Part shown: positions 51,913 through 61,840 of the stretch, in pieces
Layout of the letters: the number at the start of each line of letters is the position of its first letter
How positions within the stretch are numbered: the first letter of the stretch is position 1
From: Paenibacillus albidus
GTDB taxonomy: Bacteria; Bacillota; Bacilli; Paenibacillales; Paenibacillaceae
DNA length: 64,000 nucleotides
NCBI RefSeq assembly: GCF_014644435.1
Contig: NZ_BMKR01000008.1
Coordinates: 62,001-126,000 of the forward strand
Reading direction: 5' to 3'
Position numbers and translations under genes: made by a program
Notes under the pieces: generated by a model
Told to the model about the DNA's origin: nothing
The model's database searches: none
The model's input: the letters and a program-made list of their open reading frames with translations, nothing else

Positions 51913-53028
51913 CTACAGGAAACGGAACGGCTCGGTATTGACCCCGGAAGCGTACACGGCCGTCTCATATTTATGTTCTGCCAGCTTGCCCGCCATCCAT
52001 TCCGTGACTTTAACCTTCATGATCTTCTCCGCATTATGCCCCGGATCAATCAGTGTAAGGCCGGCCAGACCAGCATCCTGGGCGGTATGGTAATCGATAT
52101 CGCCCGTAACCAGCACATCTGCCCCCTTAAAAATGGCGCTGTTATAATACTTGGCTCCAGATCCGCCCATGACAGCAGCCTTGCGGATAGGACGGTCGAG
52201 ATCGCCGACTACCCGCACATGGTCCACCTGAAGCCCGATCTTGACCGTCTCGACAAATTGTCTCAAAGTTACAGGCTCTTTCAGCTTGCCGACTCTGCCC
52301 AGTCCGAGACTGCGGCCCTTGAGATCCATGGAGTAAAGATCATAGGCAACCTCTTCGTAAGGGTGGGCTTTGAGCATCGCCTGCACCACCTTGTTCCGGA
52401 TGCTGCGGGGGACAATCGTTTCTATGCGGACTTCCTCGGCGCGTTCCATTTTACCGGATTCCCCGATATAAGGCTCTGCTCCTTCACGAGGAATAAAAGT
52501 GCCGTAGCCTTCAATATTGAAGCTGCAATGGCTGTAATTGCCGATATGTCCCGCCCCGGCGTTCAGGATAGCATCCAGCACCTTTTGGTGATGGTCTTTC
52601 GGCACAAACACGACAAGCTTGGACAATTCTTCGGAATGGATATCCTTGATTGGGACCCCATCCTCAATCCCCAGCGCTTCTGCCATCCAGTCATTCATCC
52701 CGCCTTCCGTCACATCCAGGTTCGTATGGCTGATGTAGACGGCAATATCATTTTTGATCAGCTTCTCGTACAACCGCCCCATGGGCGTATCCGTCTGAAT
52801 TCCCTGCAGCGGCCGGAAGATAATGGCATGATGGGCTATGATCAGGTTGCAGCCGAGCCTGATGGCTTCCCGGGCAACCTCATCGTTGACATCAAGAGCT
52901 ACTAGTACACCGGTAATCTCTTTGTGCAGGCTGCCCAGCTGAAGGCCCACCTTGTCCCATTCCTCTGCCAGATGCTTGGGGGCCAGCTGTTCCATGTATT
53001 GAATTACAGTTTGTCCTTTGGCAAACAT
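51913..53028 (-). CDS. yqfO: Nif3-like dinuclear metal-centre protein (YqfO)
   Basis: A 371-residue protein of the Nif3/YqfO family, a hexameric ring with a two-metal site and an inserted PII-like (CutA) domain. Metal ligands are visible in LIIAHHAIIF and YISHTNLDV near the N-terminus and in GDIDYHTAQDAGL near the C-terminus; the middle segment KLVVFVPKDHHQKVLDAI begins the inserted domain. Biochemical role is still unsettled; a GTP cyclohydrolase-like role has been suggested for the family. The ATG has GGAGGTG upstream and the gene overlaps trmK by 25 bases. Confidence 0.93.
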   Translation of the reverse strand: MFAKGQTVIQYMEQLAPKHLAEEWDKVGLQLGSLHKEITGVLVALDVNDEVAREAIRLGCNLIIAHHAIIFRPLQGIQTDTPMGRLYEKLIKNDIAVYISHTNLDVTEGGMNDWMAEALGIEDGVPIKDIHSEELSKLVVFVPKDHHQKVLDAILNAGAGHIGNYSHCSFNIEGYGTFIPREGAEPYIGESGKMERAEEVRIETIVPRSIRNKVVQAMLKAHPYEEVAYDLYSMDLKGRSLGLGRVGKLKEPVTLRQFVETVKIGLQVDHVRVVGDLDRPIRKAAVMGGSGAKYYNSAIFKGADVLVTGDIDYHTAQDAGLAGLTLIDPGHNAEKIMKVKVTEWMAGKLAEHKYETAVYASGVNTEPFRFL

Positions 53029-53780
53029 TGCAGCACCTCCGTGATTTGCTTGATCTGTGTATTAATCTGATTCCGTTTGGTTTCAGCCGATTCAAGCTCT
53101 GAACGGGACAGCGAAGCCAGTATGCCTTCCAGCTTCTGGATCTCTCCCTGCCATTTGTCCCTGAATACCCGGTTCGGCGCTTTCAGCAGCCAGGGCCCCA
53201 TCTGCAGCAAGGTCTCCTTGCCGCAAACTACCGCCCCTTCATTCAGGTTGAGGTCGCGGTACACCTCCTCATTAGTGAGGCCACCTTCCTCTTCAGACAC
53301 GGCCGTGAGGACTTCATAGAGCTTGCCGTCCTCCTCCAGGATGCTCTCGGCTGTCAGGACCCAGCCATTGCCGAGCAGCCAGCGGCGCAGGATATCCTCG
53401 CCCACATTCGGCTGAAGGATGAGGACTTGAACTCCCTTGAGCTTCCCCCCGGCAGCGCCCCGCTCCAGAATGGAAGCAATCAGAGCTCCCCCCATTCCGG
53501 CGATGGTAATACAGTTCACTTCACCTGGTTCAATTACATCCAGCCCATCACCGCGCCGTACGGAGATTATACTGCCCTTTCCGGCCTCTGCTACTCCTTT
53601 ACGGGCAGCTTCGAAGGGTCCGGGGTTTACCTCGCCTGCTACGGCAAATACGGCCTTACCGGTCTGCACAGCAGCAATAGGGAGCAAGGCATGGTCAGAG
53701 CCGATGTCAGCCAGCCTGCTTCCTGACGGAATCTGCTCCAGCAAGCACTGAAGCCGGTTTGATAATTTCACGTTGTTCAT
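53004..53780 (-). CDS. trmK: tRNA (adenine-22-N1)-methyltransferase TrmK
   Basis: Methylates A22 in tRNA. The 258-residue protein has a class I SAM-binding fold (RLADIGSDHALLPIAAVQ, then ITIAGMGGALIASIL) and a C-terminal coiled-coil arm (EIQKLEGILASL ... INTQIKQITEVL). The start ATG at 53780 overlaps the stop of the upstream membrane-protein gene as ATGA, so translation is coupled. B. subtilis yqfN is the equivalent, also between sigA and yqfO. Confidence 0.93.
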   Translation of the reverse strand: MNNVKLSNRLQCLLEQIPSGSRLADIGSDHALLPIAAVQTGKAVFAVAGEVNPGPFEAARKGVAEAGKGSIISVRRGDGLDVIEPGEVNCITIAGMGGALIASILERGAAGGKLKGVQVLILQPNVGEDILRRWLLGNGWVLTAESILEEDGKLYEVLTAVSEEEGGLTNEEVYRDLNLNEGAVVCGKETLLQMGPWLLKAPNRVFRDKWQGEIQKLEGILASLSRSELESAETKRNQINTQIKQITEVLQCLPKDKL

Positions 53781-54601
53781 GATGCCACCCACGTTATCCA
53801 TTTTTTTCGGTACATGAACAGCAGGGCAAGGCCTGCTGCAATTTTGGTTATTAGCATTAGCGATATCCACTGCGGATAATCCTGTCTCAGCAACAAAGCA
53901 TCTATTTCCGGCATCATCCATAACGAGACGCCAACTGCAAAGTAAACACCCGAAACCCCGCTGACCCTGTGATGCAGCAGCCAACTCAGCCACACCATCA
54001 CTATGCACAGCGGAAGCCACAGCAGCTCCAGTTCAAAAATGGATGCTTCCGGACGGAACGCCCCGGCGAATCCCGCATACAAGAGCGCCCAAAAGGCAAA
54101 GCCGCTGTATTGCAGCAGCCCTATCCGCAGCACAAAGCCCAGAACGCACCACAACAGGCCGCAGCCTGCAATTAGTAGCGGCCTCCAGAAGTCCGGATTA
54201 AGATCATGCAAAGCGATCATCCAGAGCCCAAAACCCAGGGTCAGCACACTGCCGGCTCCTGCCAATATAAGGCTGAGCACTGTCTGCCTGTCTCTATACA
54301 CCGCCGCGAAACCGTAACAGACAATTAAGACAGAAAGGGCCGTAGCGATTTGCAAAGGCCAGGGAAAAACGCTAAAATAAAGACTAATCAAGAAAATCAA
54401 GGAAATAATCCCAAAACCAAACAGCCACAACTTGATGCTTCCCTGGCCAATATTATGTAATGAGAGCGGATTGCTGTCCTTTGCCTTAGTTTCATCATCA
54501 TAGAGGTTGGTCAAGAAATCGCAATATTGCTCCGGAAGCAGTCTGCTGTTTCGCCAATATTGAATCTCTTTTAATATAATGTCGCGTTTCCCCAAATTCA
54601 C
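53777..54601 (-). CDS. Multi-pass membrane protein of unknown function
   Basis: I do not recognise the family with confidence. The 274-residue protein has a hydrophilic N-terminus with a short helical motif (YWRNSRLLPEQYCDFLTNLY, about residues 15-34) followed by about seven or eight membrane helices. The N-terminal W.....LLP.....L pattern resembles the short soluble segment of DUF2157-type membrane proteins. It lies between sigA and trmK, where B. subtilis has no such gene, and is translationally coupled to trmK. Confidence 0.7.
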   Translation of the reverse strand: MNLGKRDIILKEIQYWRNSRLLPEQYCDFLTNLYDDETKAKDSNPLSLHNIGQGSIKLWLFGFGIISLIFLISLYFSVFPWPLQIATALSVLIVCYGFAAVYRDRQTVLSLILAGAGSVLTLGFGLWMIALHDLNPDFWRPLLIAGCGLLWCVLGFVLRIGLLQYSGFAFWALLYAGFAGAFRPEASIFELELLWLPLCIVMVWLSWLLHHRVSGVSGVYFAVGVSLWMMPEIDALLLRQDYPQWISLMLITKIAAGLALLFMYRKKWITWVAS

Positions 54602-54670
54602 CGGCTCATCCCTCTTTCCAGGCCTACAAGGTCATTATATAACATTGTAATATTTCCCATCGGTGAAATC

Positions 54671-54704
54671 AAAAAGACCTCCTGCCACTGTGCAGCAGAA
54701 GGTC
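54671..54704 (-). terminator. Terminator after sigA
   Basis: Stem GACCT.CTGC/GCAG.AGGTC with a 9-base loop, followed on the minus strand by TTTTTGATTT. Confidence 0.85.
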
Positions 54705-54716
54705 CGTTCACCCATA

Positions 54717-55850
54717 CTATTCGAGGAAATCCTTAAGCCGTTTGCTCCGGCTTGGATGGCGCAGCTTACGCAGTGCCTTGGCTTCGATCTGGCGAATCCG
54801 CTCCCGGGTTACGCCGAATACTTTGCCCACTTCCTCCAGTGTTCTCGTCCGGCCGTCATCCAGTCCGAAACGCAGACGCAGCACGTTCTCTTCACGCTCT
54901 GTGAGCGTGTCCAGCACATCCTCCAGCTGTTCCTTCAGCAGTTCATAAGCCGCCGCATCCGCCGGCGCCAGTGCTTCCTGATCCTCTATGAAATCGCCCA
55001 GATGGGAGTCATCCTCTTCACCGATCGGTGTTTCCAGCGATACCGGCTCTTGCGCGATCTTCATGATTTCTCTGACCTTCTCAACGGTCAGCTCCATCTC
55101 CGCCGCAATTTCTTCCGGCGATGGCTCACGCCCAAGCTCCTGCAGCAGCTGACGGGACACACGAATCAGCTTATTAATGGTCTCTACCATATGCACCGGA
55201 ATACGGATGGTCCGTGCCTGGTCCGCAATGGCCCGGGTGATGGCTTGACGAATCCACCAGGTGGCGTAGGTACTGAATTTGAAGCCTTTATTATGGTCGA
55301 ATTTCTCTACCGCTTTGATCAGACCCATGTTGCCTTCCTGAATCAGATCCAGAAACAGCATACCGCGGCCCACATAACGTTTGGCGATACTGACCACCAG
55401 GCGCAGGTTCGCTTCCGCAAGGCGCCGTTTCGCTTCTTCGTCACCATTCTTGATCCGCATGGCAAGCTCCACTTCGTCATCCGCAGATAACAGGGGAACA
55501 CGGCCAATCTCCTTCAGATACATCCGGACAGGATCATTGATCTTGATTCCCGGCGGGAGTGACAAATCATCGTCAAAGCTGAAATCATCGCTGTCGCTGT
55601 TCTCATTGTCCTCACTCGGGCGGAGAGTGGTAACCTCCTCATCGTTCTCGTTGACCACTTCAATCCCCAAATCACTAAGCTGCTCATAAAATTCTTCCAT
55701 TTGCTCGGGGTCTTGATCAAACGGCGACAATTTCTCCATAATATCTTTGTAGTTGAGTGATGATCTTTTTTTGCCTTGCTCTACAAGCTGATCCTTAACC
55801 TGATCCAAAGTAAATTCTGCTTCCAATTCAGTATGCTGATCGTTCGCCAT
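54717..55850 (-). CDS. sigA: RNA polymerase primary sigma factor SigA (RpoD)
   Basis: Housekeeping sigma-70. The 377-residue protein has region 1.1, an acidic spacer (about residues 80-100), region 1.2 with [11 protein letters not shown], region 2 with [27 protein letters not shown] in part and [14 protein letters not shown] for -10 recognition, region 3, and region 4 with [17 protein letters not shown], the -35 helix-turn-helix. It follows dnaG by 40 bases in the classic macromolecular synthesis operon. GGAGGAGGG lies upstream of the ATG. Confidence 0.97.
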   Translation of the reverse strand: MANDQHTELEAEFTLDQVKDQLVEQGKKRSSLNYKDIMEKLSPFDQDPEQMEEFYEQLSDLGIEVVNENDEEVTTLRPSEDNENSDSDDFSFDDDLSLPPGIKINDPVRMYLKEIGRVPLLSADDEVELAMRIKNGDEEAKRRLAEANLRLVVSIAKRYVGRGMLFLDLIQEGNMGLIKAVEKFDHNKGFKFSTYATWWIRQAITRAIADQARTIRIPVHMVETINKLIRVSRQLLQELGREPSPEEIAAEMELTVEKVREIMKIAQEPVSLETPIGEEDDSHLGDFIEDQEALAPADAAAYELLKEQLEDVLDTLTEREENVLRLRFGLDDGRTRTLEEVGKVFGVTRERIRQIEAKALRKLRHPSRSKRLKDFLE

Positions 55851-55890
55851 AATTCGACTCCCTCCTCCCTAGGTACATCCTGTCATCCAT

Positions 55891-57711
55891 TCATTGTCTC
55901 TCTAGGGCTATAATCTCACTTGCTATTTGTGCCGCACGCAAAAAGTCACCGGACTTCTCCGCTTGAATCATCTCTTCGCGCTTCTGTTCCATCCTGCGCT
56001 GCAGGGGGTATTTCTTTACTTCACGGATGCAATCATCCAGCACCTGCACATTCCAGTCCGGAGGGGTATCCATCATGGATATGGAGGTTGCCGTCTTCTC
56101 CAGACGGTCATCCTGAAGTGAGGATAGAAACCGGCTGATGCCGGGTGGTTTGCCTTGAGCATAATAGGCGTATAGATAAGCGGCGATTGCCGCATGATCA
56201 TCGATGTTAAAATCTTCTCCGAGGCGTTCGCTCACATACGATGCGGCTTCCGGGTCCTGAATCATAAAGGACAGCAGACGCCTTTCCGCGACATGATAAG
56301 CGGGCAGCAGTGTAGGTGTCTGCACTTGCCCTTTTTTATGCCTACCATTATTCCACCTTTTGTCGTTATTATCCCCTTCGGGGATGTTTTTTTGCATCGA
56401 TGCCCGGAGTAAATTGCAATCCTGCTTCAAACTATCATATGACAGCTCAAGCTCGGAGGCGATTTCCCTCAGGTAAACCTCGCGTTCCGTTGAGGAATGC
56501 AGGGTGGCTATAACCTCCAAAGCCTCCTTGACATAGGCGATTTTGCCATCTTCCTCTAGGAGTATATGGTTTTTTTTCAGATATATAAGCTTAAATTTCA
56601 CGGGGGAAACAGCCGATTCAATCACCTGTTCCCTAAATCTGTCCCCGCCGTAACGCGAGACAAATTCATCCGGGTCAAGGCCGCTTGGCAGCAGTGCCAC
56701 CTTGACCTGCAGTTCATTCGCTTCGAGCAGTCCGATGGCCTTCATTGCAGCGGCTTGTCCCGCCCGGTCGCCGTCATAAGACAGTACAATTTCATCGGCC
56801 AGACTCTTCAACAGCGCTACATGGCCGTCCGTAAGCGAGGTCCCCATGGTTGCCACACCGTTATGCACCCCTGCCTCCCAAGCCGAAATGACATCCCCGT
56901 ATCCTTCAAACAGAACGATTTGCCGCGTTTTGCGGATGGATGCTTTGGACTGGTGCAGATTGTACAGAATGCGGCTTTTGTTAAACAGCTTGCTGTCGGG
57001 AGAATTTAAATACTTCGGCTGGCCCTCTCCCAGAATTCTTCCGGCAAAAGCAATCACCTTGCCCGTCCGGTTCGCAATCGGAAAAATGATGCGTCCACGG
57101 AAACGGTCAACATACCCCTTGCCTTCGCTTCTGGCCGACAGCAGCCCGCCTTTCTCCATCTCGCCCAGGTCAAAATTTCTTTTCTCCAGAAACTGGAGCA
57201 AGGTATCCCAGCGGTCCGGAGCATATCCGATCTGGAATTTATCAATCATTTGGTCACTGAAGTTCCGGGATCTTAAATATTCCATCGCGGCTGTGCCGTG
57301 TTCCGTATTCTTCAGCAAATAATGATAGAACTTCGCAGACCATTCGTAGGCCTGGAGCAGCCTGTCGCGTTCCGGGTCCGGGGGAGACATCATGCCGCCT
57401 TTGCCCTCGGGAATGGGAATGTCGCTTTCCTCTGCCATAATTCTGACCGCTTCGGGGAAGGATAACCCTTCGATTTCCATCCTGAATTTGATGGCATTTC
57501 CACCCATACCGCAGCCAAAACAATGAAAGACTCCACGATCCGGTGTTACTGTAAAGGAAGGGGTCTTTTCCGAATGAAACGGGCAGAGGCCCCATAAATA
57601 TTTCCCCTGCTTGGACAAATGGACAACTTTACCGACTGTATCGACAATGTCATGACGAGCCAGAACGTTCTCGATCACTTCTTCCGGAATATTCCCATGT
57701 CCGCTAGCCAC
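55891..57711 (-). CDS. dnaG: DNA primase DnaG
   Basis: Makes RNA primers for replication. About 606 residues: CHC2 zinc-binding domain (CPFH ... CFGCG, about residues 40-65), the RNA polymerase domain with TOPRIM motifs FEGYGDVISAWEAG and SYDGDRAGQAA, and a C-terminal helicase-interacting domain. I prefer the GTG at 57711 (AAGGTGG five bases upstream, giving MASGHGNIPEEVIE); an ATG at 57726 is possible but has a poor site. Confidence 0.95.
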   Translation of the reverse strand: MASGHGNIPEEVIENVLARHDIVDTVGKVVHLSKQGKYLWGLCPFHSEKTPSFTVTPDRGVFHCFGCGMGGNAIKFRMEIEGLSFPEAVRIMAEESDIPIPEGKGGMMSPPDPERDRLLQAYEWSAKFYHYLLKNTEHGTAAMEYLRSRNFSDQMIDKFQIGYAPDRWDTLLQFLEKRNFDLGEMEKGGLLSARSEGKGYVDRFRGRIIFPIANRTGKVIAFAGRILGEGQPKYLNSPDSKLFNKSRILYNLHQSKASIRKTRQIVLFEGYGDVISAWEAGVHNGVATMGTSLTDGHVALLKSLADEIVLSYDGDRAGQAAAMKAIGLLEANELQVKVALLPSGLDPDEFVSRYGGDRFREQVIESAVSPVKFKLIYLKKNHILLEEDGKIAYVKEALEVIATLHSSTEREVYLREIASELELSYDSLKQDCNLLRASMQKNIPEGDNNDKRWNNGRHKKGQVQTPTLLPAYHVAERRLLSFMIQDPEAASYVSERLGEDFNIDDHAAIAAYLYAYYAQGKPPGISRFLSSLQDDRLEKTATSISMMDTPPDWNVQVLDDCIREVKKYPLQRRMEQKREEMIQAEKSGDFLRAAQIASEIIALERQ

Positions 57712-57750
57712 TTCAACCACCTTCATCTCTTAACAAATAAATAGTATTCG

Positions 57751-58224
57751 CTACTGCTGCACGTTCTCCTGCAAAAATGTTAAAAGTTTTGTCAGTTTAT
57801 GTTGAAAAAAAACTTTTTCCTCGGGTGTGATTGCTTTGGGCCCCTTGGAGTAATGGCCTCTGCGGCGTTGAACCGCCTTGGCATGCCTGCTCTCAAGCAT
57901 AAAATCCATATTGGAATCATCATACTCCTGTCCGCGATTCGACAGCACCCTGCAGCGTTTGCCGAGCGCCAGAGCCGCCAGCCCGTAATCCTGTGTAATG
58001 ACTACATCCCCTGCAGAGATATGATTGGCGATATACAGGTCGGCGCTGTCCGCTCCCCGGTCAACCTGGATGACAGTGACGCCTTCCTCCGCTTTCAGCA
58101 CATGATCAAAGGACGAAACCATTAATACCGGAATCCCAAAGGAACGGGCAACCGTTGCGATTTCCTTTTTGACCGGACAAGCATCTCCATCCACCACTAT
58201 GGTTCTTCCCTGGGACCTTTCCAT
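57751..58224 (-). CDS. yqxD: YaiI/YqxD family protein (DUF188)
   Basis: A 157-residue protein with the PIN-like DUF188 fold: IVVDGDACPVKKEIATVA with the conserved acidic and cysteine residues near the N-terminus, VDRGADSADLYIANHI and VITQDYGLAALAL. The pattern suggests a metal-dependent nuclease-like site, but no activity is established that I know of. B. subtilis yqxD likewise sits directly upstream of dnaG. Confidence 0.92.
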   Translation of the reverse strand: MERSQGRTIVVDGDACPVKKEIATVARSFGIPVLMVSSFDHVLKAEEGVTVIQVDRGADSADLYIANHISAGDVVITQDYGLAALALGKRCRVLSNRGQEYDDSNMDFMLESRHAKAVQRRRGHYSKGPKAITPEEKVFFQHKLTKLLTFLQENVQQ

Positions 58225-58294
58225 GAGCTCACCAAATTCCCGTGTAATATATATACGCTTCAGCTTGCTGAAATTCCTTCTTTGTAAAGCATAA

Positions 58295-58338
58295 ATACGG
58301 AACGGATGTCAAGCTTTCGCGCAAGCACCGTTCCGTAT
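58295..58338. repeat. Inverted repeat between glyS and yqxD
   Basis: Perfect 11-bp arms ATACGGAACGG (58295-58305) and CCGTTCCGTAT (58328-58338) around a 22-base loop. On the minus strand no T-tract follows, so it is not a classical terminator for glyS, although it may stabilise the transcript or separate glyS from yqxD-dnaG-sigA. Confidence 0.55.
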
Positions 58339-58431
58339 ATTTATACCCCAAACGACCAGTCTATACCATAAGTTGCTTAAAGTTGTTAGAAAAGCGGCCT
58401 TTTGTTCACAAATACAGGCATTCCGCCCAGG

Positions 58432-60507
58432 TTACCAGACCAGCTTGCCGAAATCGGCAAAGGCTTTGGAATCTCCATCGATACCAGCCAGCAAGGCCAA
58501 GCGGTTCGCCCGGATCTGTTCATCCTCCGCCATAACCATCACGGAATCGAAGAATCCGGTCACCGCATCCTTCAAGCCGGAGAGAATGGCCAGGGCTTCT
58601 GCAGCATTTCTGGCTGTCAGCGCCTCAAGGTATGGAGTATGGATAGCTTGCCATGTCTCATACAGCTTCAGCTCGGCTTCTTCCTTGAGCAGGCTTGGAT
58701 CAATGGCTGTTGCAGAAGCCTTGGCAGCCAGATTGCTGACACGGGTCAGCGAATCCACCGCGATTTTGAAATCGGCAGTAGCTGTTACGGCCTCCATCAG
58801 AGCACGGCTGCGGCCCACCACATCTACAACATCGTCAAATCCGGCAGCAATCACAGCGTCCACCACATCATAACGGACATTGTCGGACAGGAGGCGTTTT
58901 ACGCGAAGGCCAAAGAACTCGTAAAGGTTAATACGCAGCTCCTCACCGGAATGTTTCACACTTTTTGTATTTTCATGAACTTCCATGGCCGCCTCAAAAA
59001 TTTCCTGCAGTGTGACCGGAAGCTCATGCTCCAGTACCATTTGTACAATACCTGCTGCCTGACGGCGCAGCGCATAAGGGTCCTGGGAACCGGTCGGAAT
59101 AATGCCGATGGAGAAACAGCCGACGATGGTGTCGATTTTATCGGCAAGGCTCACAACCAGTCCTGCTTCTGTAGAAGGCACAGCATCTCCGGCGGACCGG
59201 GGCTGATAGTGTTCAAAGATCGCTTTGGCTACAGTCTCCGGTTCGCCGGCTTTGCGGGCATAATCCTCGCCCATCGTGCCTTGAAGCTCAGGGAACTCAT
59301 AGACCATTTGGGTAACCAGGTCGAATTTGCAGATATCGGCTGTACGGCTGACCTCCGCTCGCGCAGCGGCAGAAAGTTCAAGCTTGCCGGCCAGACGGTC
59401 GGCAATTTGCCGGATACGGCGGACCTTGTCGCCTATGCTGCCAAGCTCTTCATGATAGACGATGTTCTCCAGTTTGGCCAGTGCAACGTCAATAGGCAGC
59501 TTTTGATCTTCCTCATAAAAGAATTTGGCATCCGACAGACGCGCCCGGAGCACTTTCTCATTCCCTTTGGCGATGACATCCAGCGATTCTGCATTGCCGT
59601 TACGTACGGTTACGAAAAACGGAAGCAGCTTGCCTGCGGCATCCAGCACCGGGAAGTAACGCTGATGCTCACGCATCGAGGTAATCAGTACATCCTGCGG
59701 AATGTTCAGGAAAGATTCATCGAAGGTTCCGAACAACACGGTTGGAGTTTCCACCAGAAACAATACTTCCTCCAGCAAGTCTTCCTTAATGGCGATCGTC
59801 CAGTTTTTATCTGAGGCCAGCTTGTTAATCTGCTCCAGAATCAGCGCTTCGCGTTCCTTCACATCCACCAGCACATGCTGGGCACGCAGACTTTCAATAT
59901 ATGCAGCAGGCTCTGTAATTACGGCTTCCTTCCCTAAGAAACGATGGCCGCGGCTGACATTGCCAGCTTTGACGCCTGTAATTTCAAGCTCAATGATCTC
60001 TTGCCCAAACAGGGCCACCATCCAGCGGATCGGACGGACGAATTTGAAATCATACGCGCCCCAGCGCATATTTTTGGGGAACGTCATTGCACTGACAATC
60101 CCGGACAGTCCTTCGGACAACAAGGATGAGGTCTCAACACCGGCACTGCTGCGGGTAGCATAGATATACTCTACACCAGCCAGCTCTTTAAAGGTGAACT
60201 GCTCCGGATCTACACCTTGGCTGCGGGCAAAACCCAGTGCCGCCTTGCTCCAGGCGCCGCTGGCATCCAGCGCGATTTTGCGTGACGGGCCTTTGACTTC
60301 TTCGCTGATATCCTCTTGCTTCTCGGCGGCACCTTTCACAACAACAGCAAGACGGCGAGGTGTAGCATAGGCTGTTACACCCTGATGCGCAATACGGGAG
60401 GCTTCCAGCCATTTCGTTGTTCTATCCTGCAGCTGCTCCATTGCCGCCCGGATGAACCTTGCCGGAATTTCCTCCAGACCGATTTCGAACAATATATCTT
60501 TAGCCAC
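58432..60507 (-). CDS. glyS: Glycyl-tRNA synthetase beta subunit GlyS
   Basis: Beta chain of the tetrameric bacterial-type GlyRS, carrying tRNA-binding functions. About 691 residues starting [18 protein letters not shown], the conserved beta-chain N-terminus, with [19 protein letters not shown], an HD-like region ([29 protein letters not shown] in part) and a C-terminal DALR-type anticodon-binding domain. The GTG at 60507 has AAGG eight bases upstream and overlaps the end of glyQ by 8 bases; a GTG at 60516 is less likely. Confidence 0.95.
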   Translation of the reverse strand: MAKDILFEIGLEEIPARFIRAAMEQLQDRTTKWLEASRIAHQGVTAYATPRRLAVVVKGAAEKQEDISEEVKGPSRKIALDASGAWSKAALGFARSQGVDPEQFTFKELAGVEYIYATRSSAGVETSSLLSEGLSGIVSAMTFPKNMRWGAYDFKFVRPIRWMVALFGQEIIELEITGVKAGNVSRGHRFLGKEAVITEPAAYIESLRAQHVLVDVKEREALILEQINKLASDKNWTIAIKEDLLEEVLFLVETPTVLFGTFDESFLNIPQDVLITSMREHQRYFPVLDAAGKLLPFFVTVRNGNAESLDVIAKGNEKVLRARLSDAKFFYEEDQKLPIDVALAKLENIVYHEELGSIGDKVRRIRQIADRLAGKLELSAAARAEVSRTADICKFDLVTQMVYEFPELQGTMGEDYARKAGEPETVAKAIFEHYQPRSAGDAVPSTEAGLVVSLADKIDTIVGCFSIGIIPTGSQDPYALRRQAAGIVQMVLEHELPVTLQEIFEAAMEVHENTKSVKHSGEELRINLYEFFGLRVKRLLSDNVRYDVVDAVIAAGFDDVVDVVGRSRALMEAVTATADFKIAVDSLTRVSNLAAKASATAIDPSLLKEEAELKLYETWQAIHTPYLEALTARNAAEALAILSGLKDAVTGFFDSVMVMAEDEQIRANRLALLAGIDGDSKAFADFGKLVW

Positions 60508-61387
60508 GGTCAGCACCTTCTTTCTTCAGCAGCGGGAAGCCCAGCTTCTCGCGTTCCTCCAGGTATGTTGCTGCTACGGTACGGGCCAGATTGCGCACTC
60601 TTGTAATAAAGCCGGTACGTTCAGTGACGCTGATAGCTCCGCGCGCATCCAGGAGGTTGAAGGTATGCGAGCATTTCAGCACATAATCATACGCCGGGAA
60701 GACGAGATGATTCTCCATCGCTCTGCGCGCTTCCTCTTCGTAAGTGTTGAACAAGGTGAACAGCATTTTGACATCGGAGACTTCAAACGTATATGTGGAA
60801 TGCTCCACTTCCGGCTGATGGAACACATCTCCATACGTTACGCCTTCCACCCATTCCAGATCGAATACATTTTCTTTGTCCTGAATATAGGAAGCCAGAC
60901 GCTCCATACCGTAGGTGATTTCCACAGCCACCGGATGAGTCTCAATCCCGCCAACTTGTTGAAAATAGGTGAATTGCGTAATTTCCATCCCATCCAGCCA
61001 GACTTCCCAGCCCAGACCCGCGCAGCCGAGGGAAGGATTCTCCCAGTTATCCTCGACAAAACGGATATCGTGCAGGAGCGGATCAACGCCAAGTGCTCTC
61101 AAGCTATCCAAATACAGCTCCTGAATGTTGTCCGGTGAAGGCTTGATGATTACTTGAAACTGGTGATGCTGGTACAGGCGGTTAGGATTCTCACCGTAAC
61201 GTCCATCGGATGGGCGGCGGGATGGCTCCACATAAGCCACCTTCCAAGGCTCGGGTCCCAGCGACCGTAAAAAAGTCATGGGGTTCATCGTGCCGGCCCC
61301 TTTTTCCGTATCATACGGCTGGACCAGAATACAGTTCTCTGCTGCCCAGAACTGCTGCAGCGTCAAGATCATCTGCTGAAAGTTCAT
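60500..61387 (-). CDS. glyQ: Glycyl-tRNA synthetase alpha subunit GlyQ
   Basis: Catalytic class II chain that forms glycyl-adenylate. The 295-residue protein begins [19 protein letters not shown] and has the motifs [35 protein letters not shown] and HHQFQV typical of alpha-2 beta-2 GlyRS. Translation starts at ATG with AAGGAG nine bases upstream. Expression is set by the glycine T-box leader, and glyS is coupled downstream. Confidence 0.96.
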   Translation of the reverse strand: MNFQQMILTLQQFWAAENCILVQPYDTEKGAGTMNPMTFLRSLGPEPWKVAYVEPSRRPSDGRYGENPNRLYQHHQFQVIIKPSPDNIQELYLDSLRALGVDPLLHDIRFVEDNWENPSLGCAGLGWEVWLDGMEITQFTYFQQVGGIETHPVAVEITYGMERLASYIQDKENVFDLEWVEGVTYGDVFHQPEVEHSTYTFEVSDVKMLFTLFNTYEEEARRAMENHLVFPAYDYVLKCSHTFNLLDARGAISVTERTGFITRVRNLARTVAATYLEEREKLGFPLLKKEGADRG

Positions 61388-61454
61388 ACTAACCGACTCC
61401 TTCGCTATACGAATTTTGACTCACTCCCTGCGATGGAGGCGGCCTGCTCTATAT

Positions 61455-61499
61455 CCTGCGGCGAATTCCGAAGAGGTTCAGCAAAGTCCCCGCCGCAGG
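61455..61499 (-). repeat. Extra hairpin between T-box terminator and glyQ
   Basis: Perfect 9-bp arms CCTGCGGCG/CGCCGCAGG around a 27-base loop, directly after the T-box terminator T-tract and about 70 bases before the glyQ start. Confidence 0.55.
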
Positions 61500-61500
61500 C

Positions 61501-61805
61501 AAAAAAGCTCCCGCCCCCATGCCTGATAATCCAGACATAGGGACGAGAGCTTAACATTCATTCTCCCGCGGTTCCACCCTACTTGATTCCATACAAATCC
61601 CTGCACGACTTCAGCCGGCTGCAGTGTATGCAATCCACTTTTCCTTAATTTCCGTTCCCATACTCCCGGGTGCCATGTTCATGAACAATGTCCCACCAGG
61701 CTTTCACTGTCCCCGGTTCGCTGCTGCTGACCATTCGTTCATTACTTTCCCGATCATTGTACGTCTCTCCACAGGAGCCCACGGCTGATACTGTAAAAAG
61801 AAACT
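61501..61805 (-). promoter_or_regulatory. Glycine T-box riboswitch of glyQS
   Basis: The minus strand carries the T-box AGGGTGGNACCGCGGG (61580-61565), whose bulge would pair with the uncharged tRNA acceptor end. It is followed by the intrinsic terminator AGCTC.CG.CCC/GGG..CG.GAGCT plus six T residues (61552-61501). Upstream, the Stem I segment contains GAACATGGCACC, giving a GGC glycine specifier codon, matching the downstream synthetase. Uncharged tRNA-Gly should favour the antiterminator and read-through. Confidence 0.92.
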
Positions 61806-61811
61806 GTCCCT

Positions 61812-61840
61812 ATAATACCGGAACTTTTGCGTTTCGTCAA
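61812..61840 (-). promoter_or_regulatory. Sigma-A promoter of the glyQS leader
   Basis: TTGACG (61840-61835), 17-base spacer and TATTAT (61817-61812) on the minus strand. The -35 overlaps the recO stop codon, so no spare DNA separates the units. Confidence 0.8.

Noticed and set aside
58402..59814. A 470-codon plus-strand open frame
   Set aside because: Antisense to glyS; the glyS frame is a full-length known enzyme.
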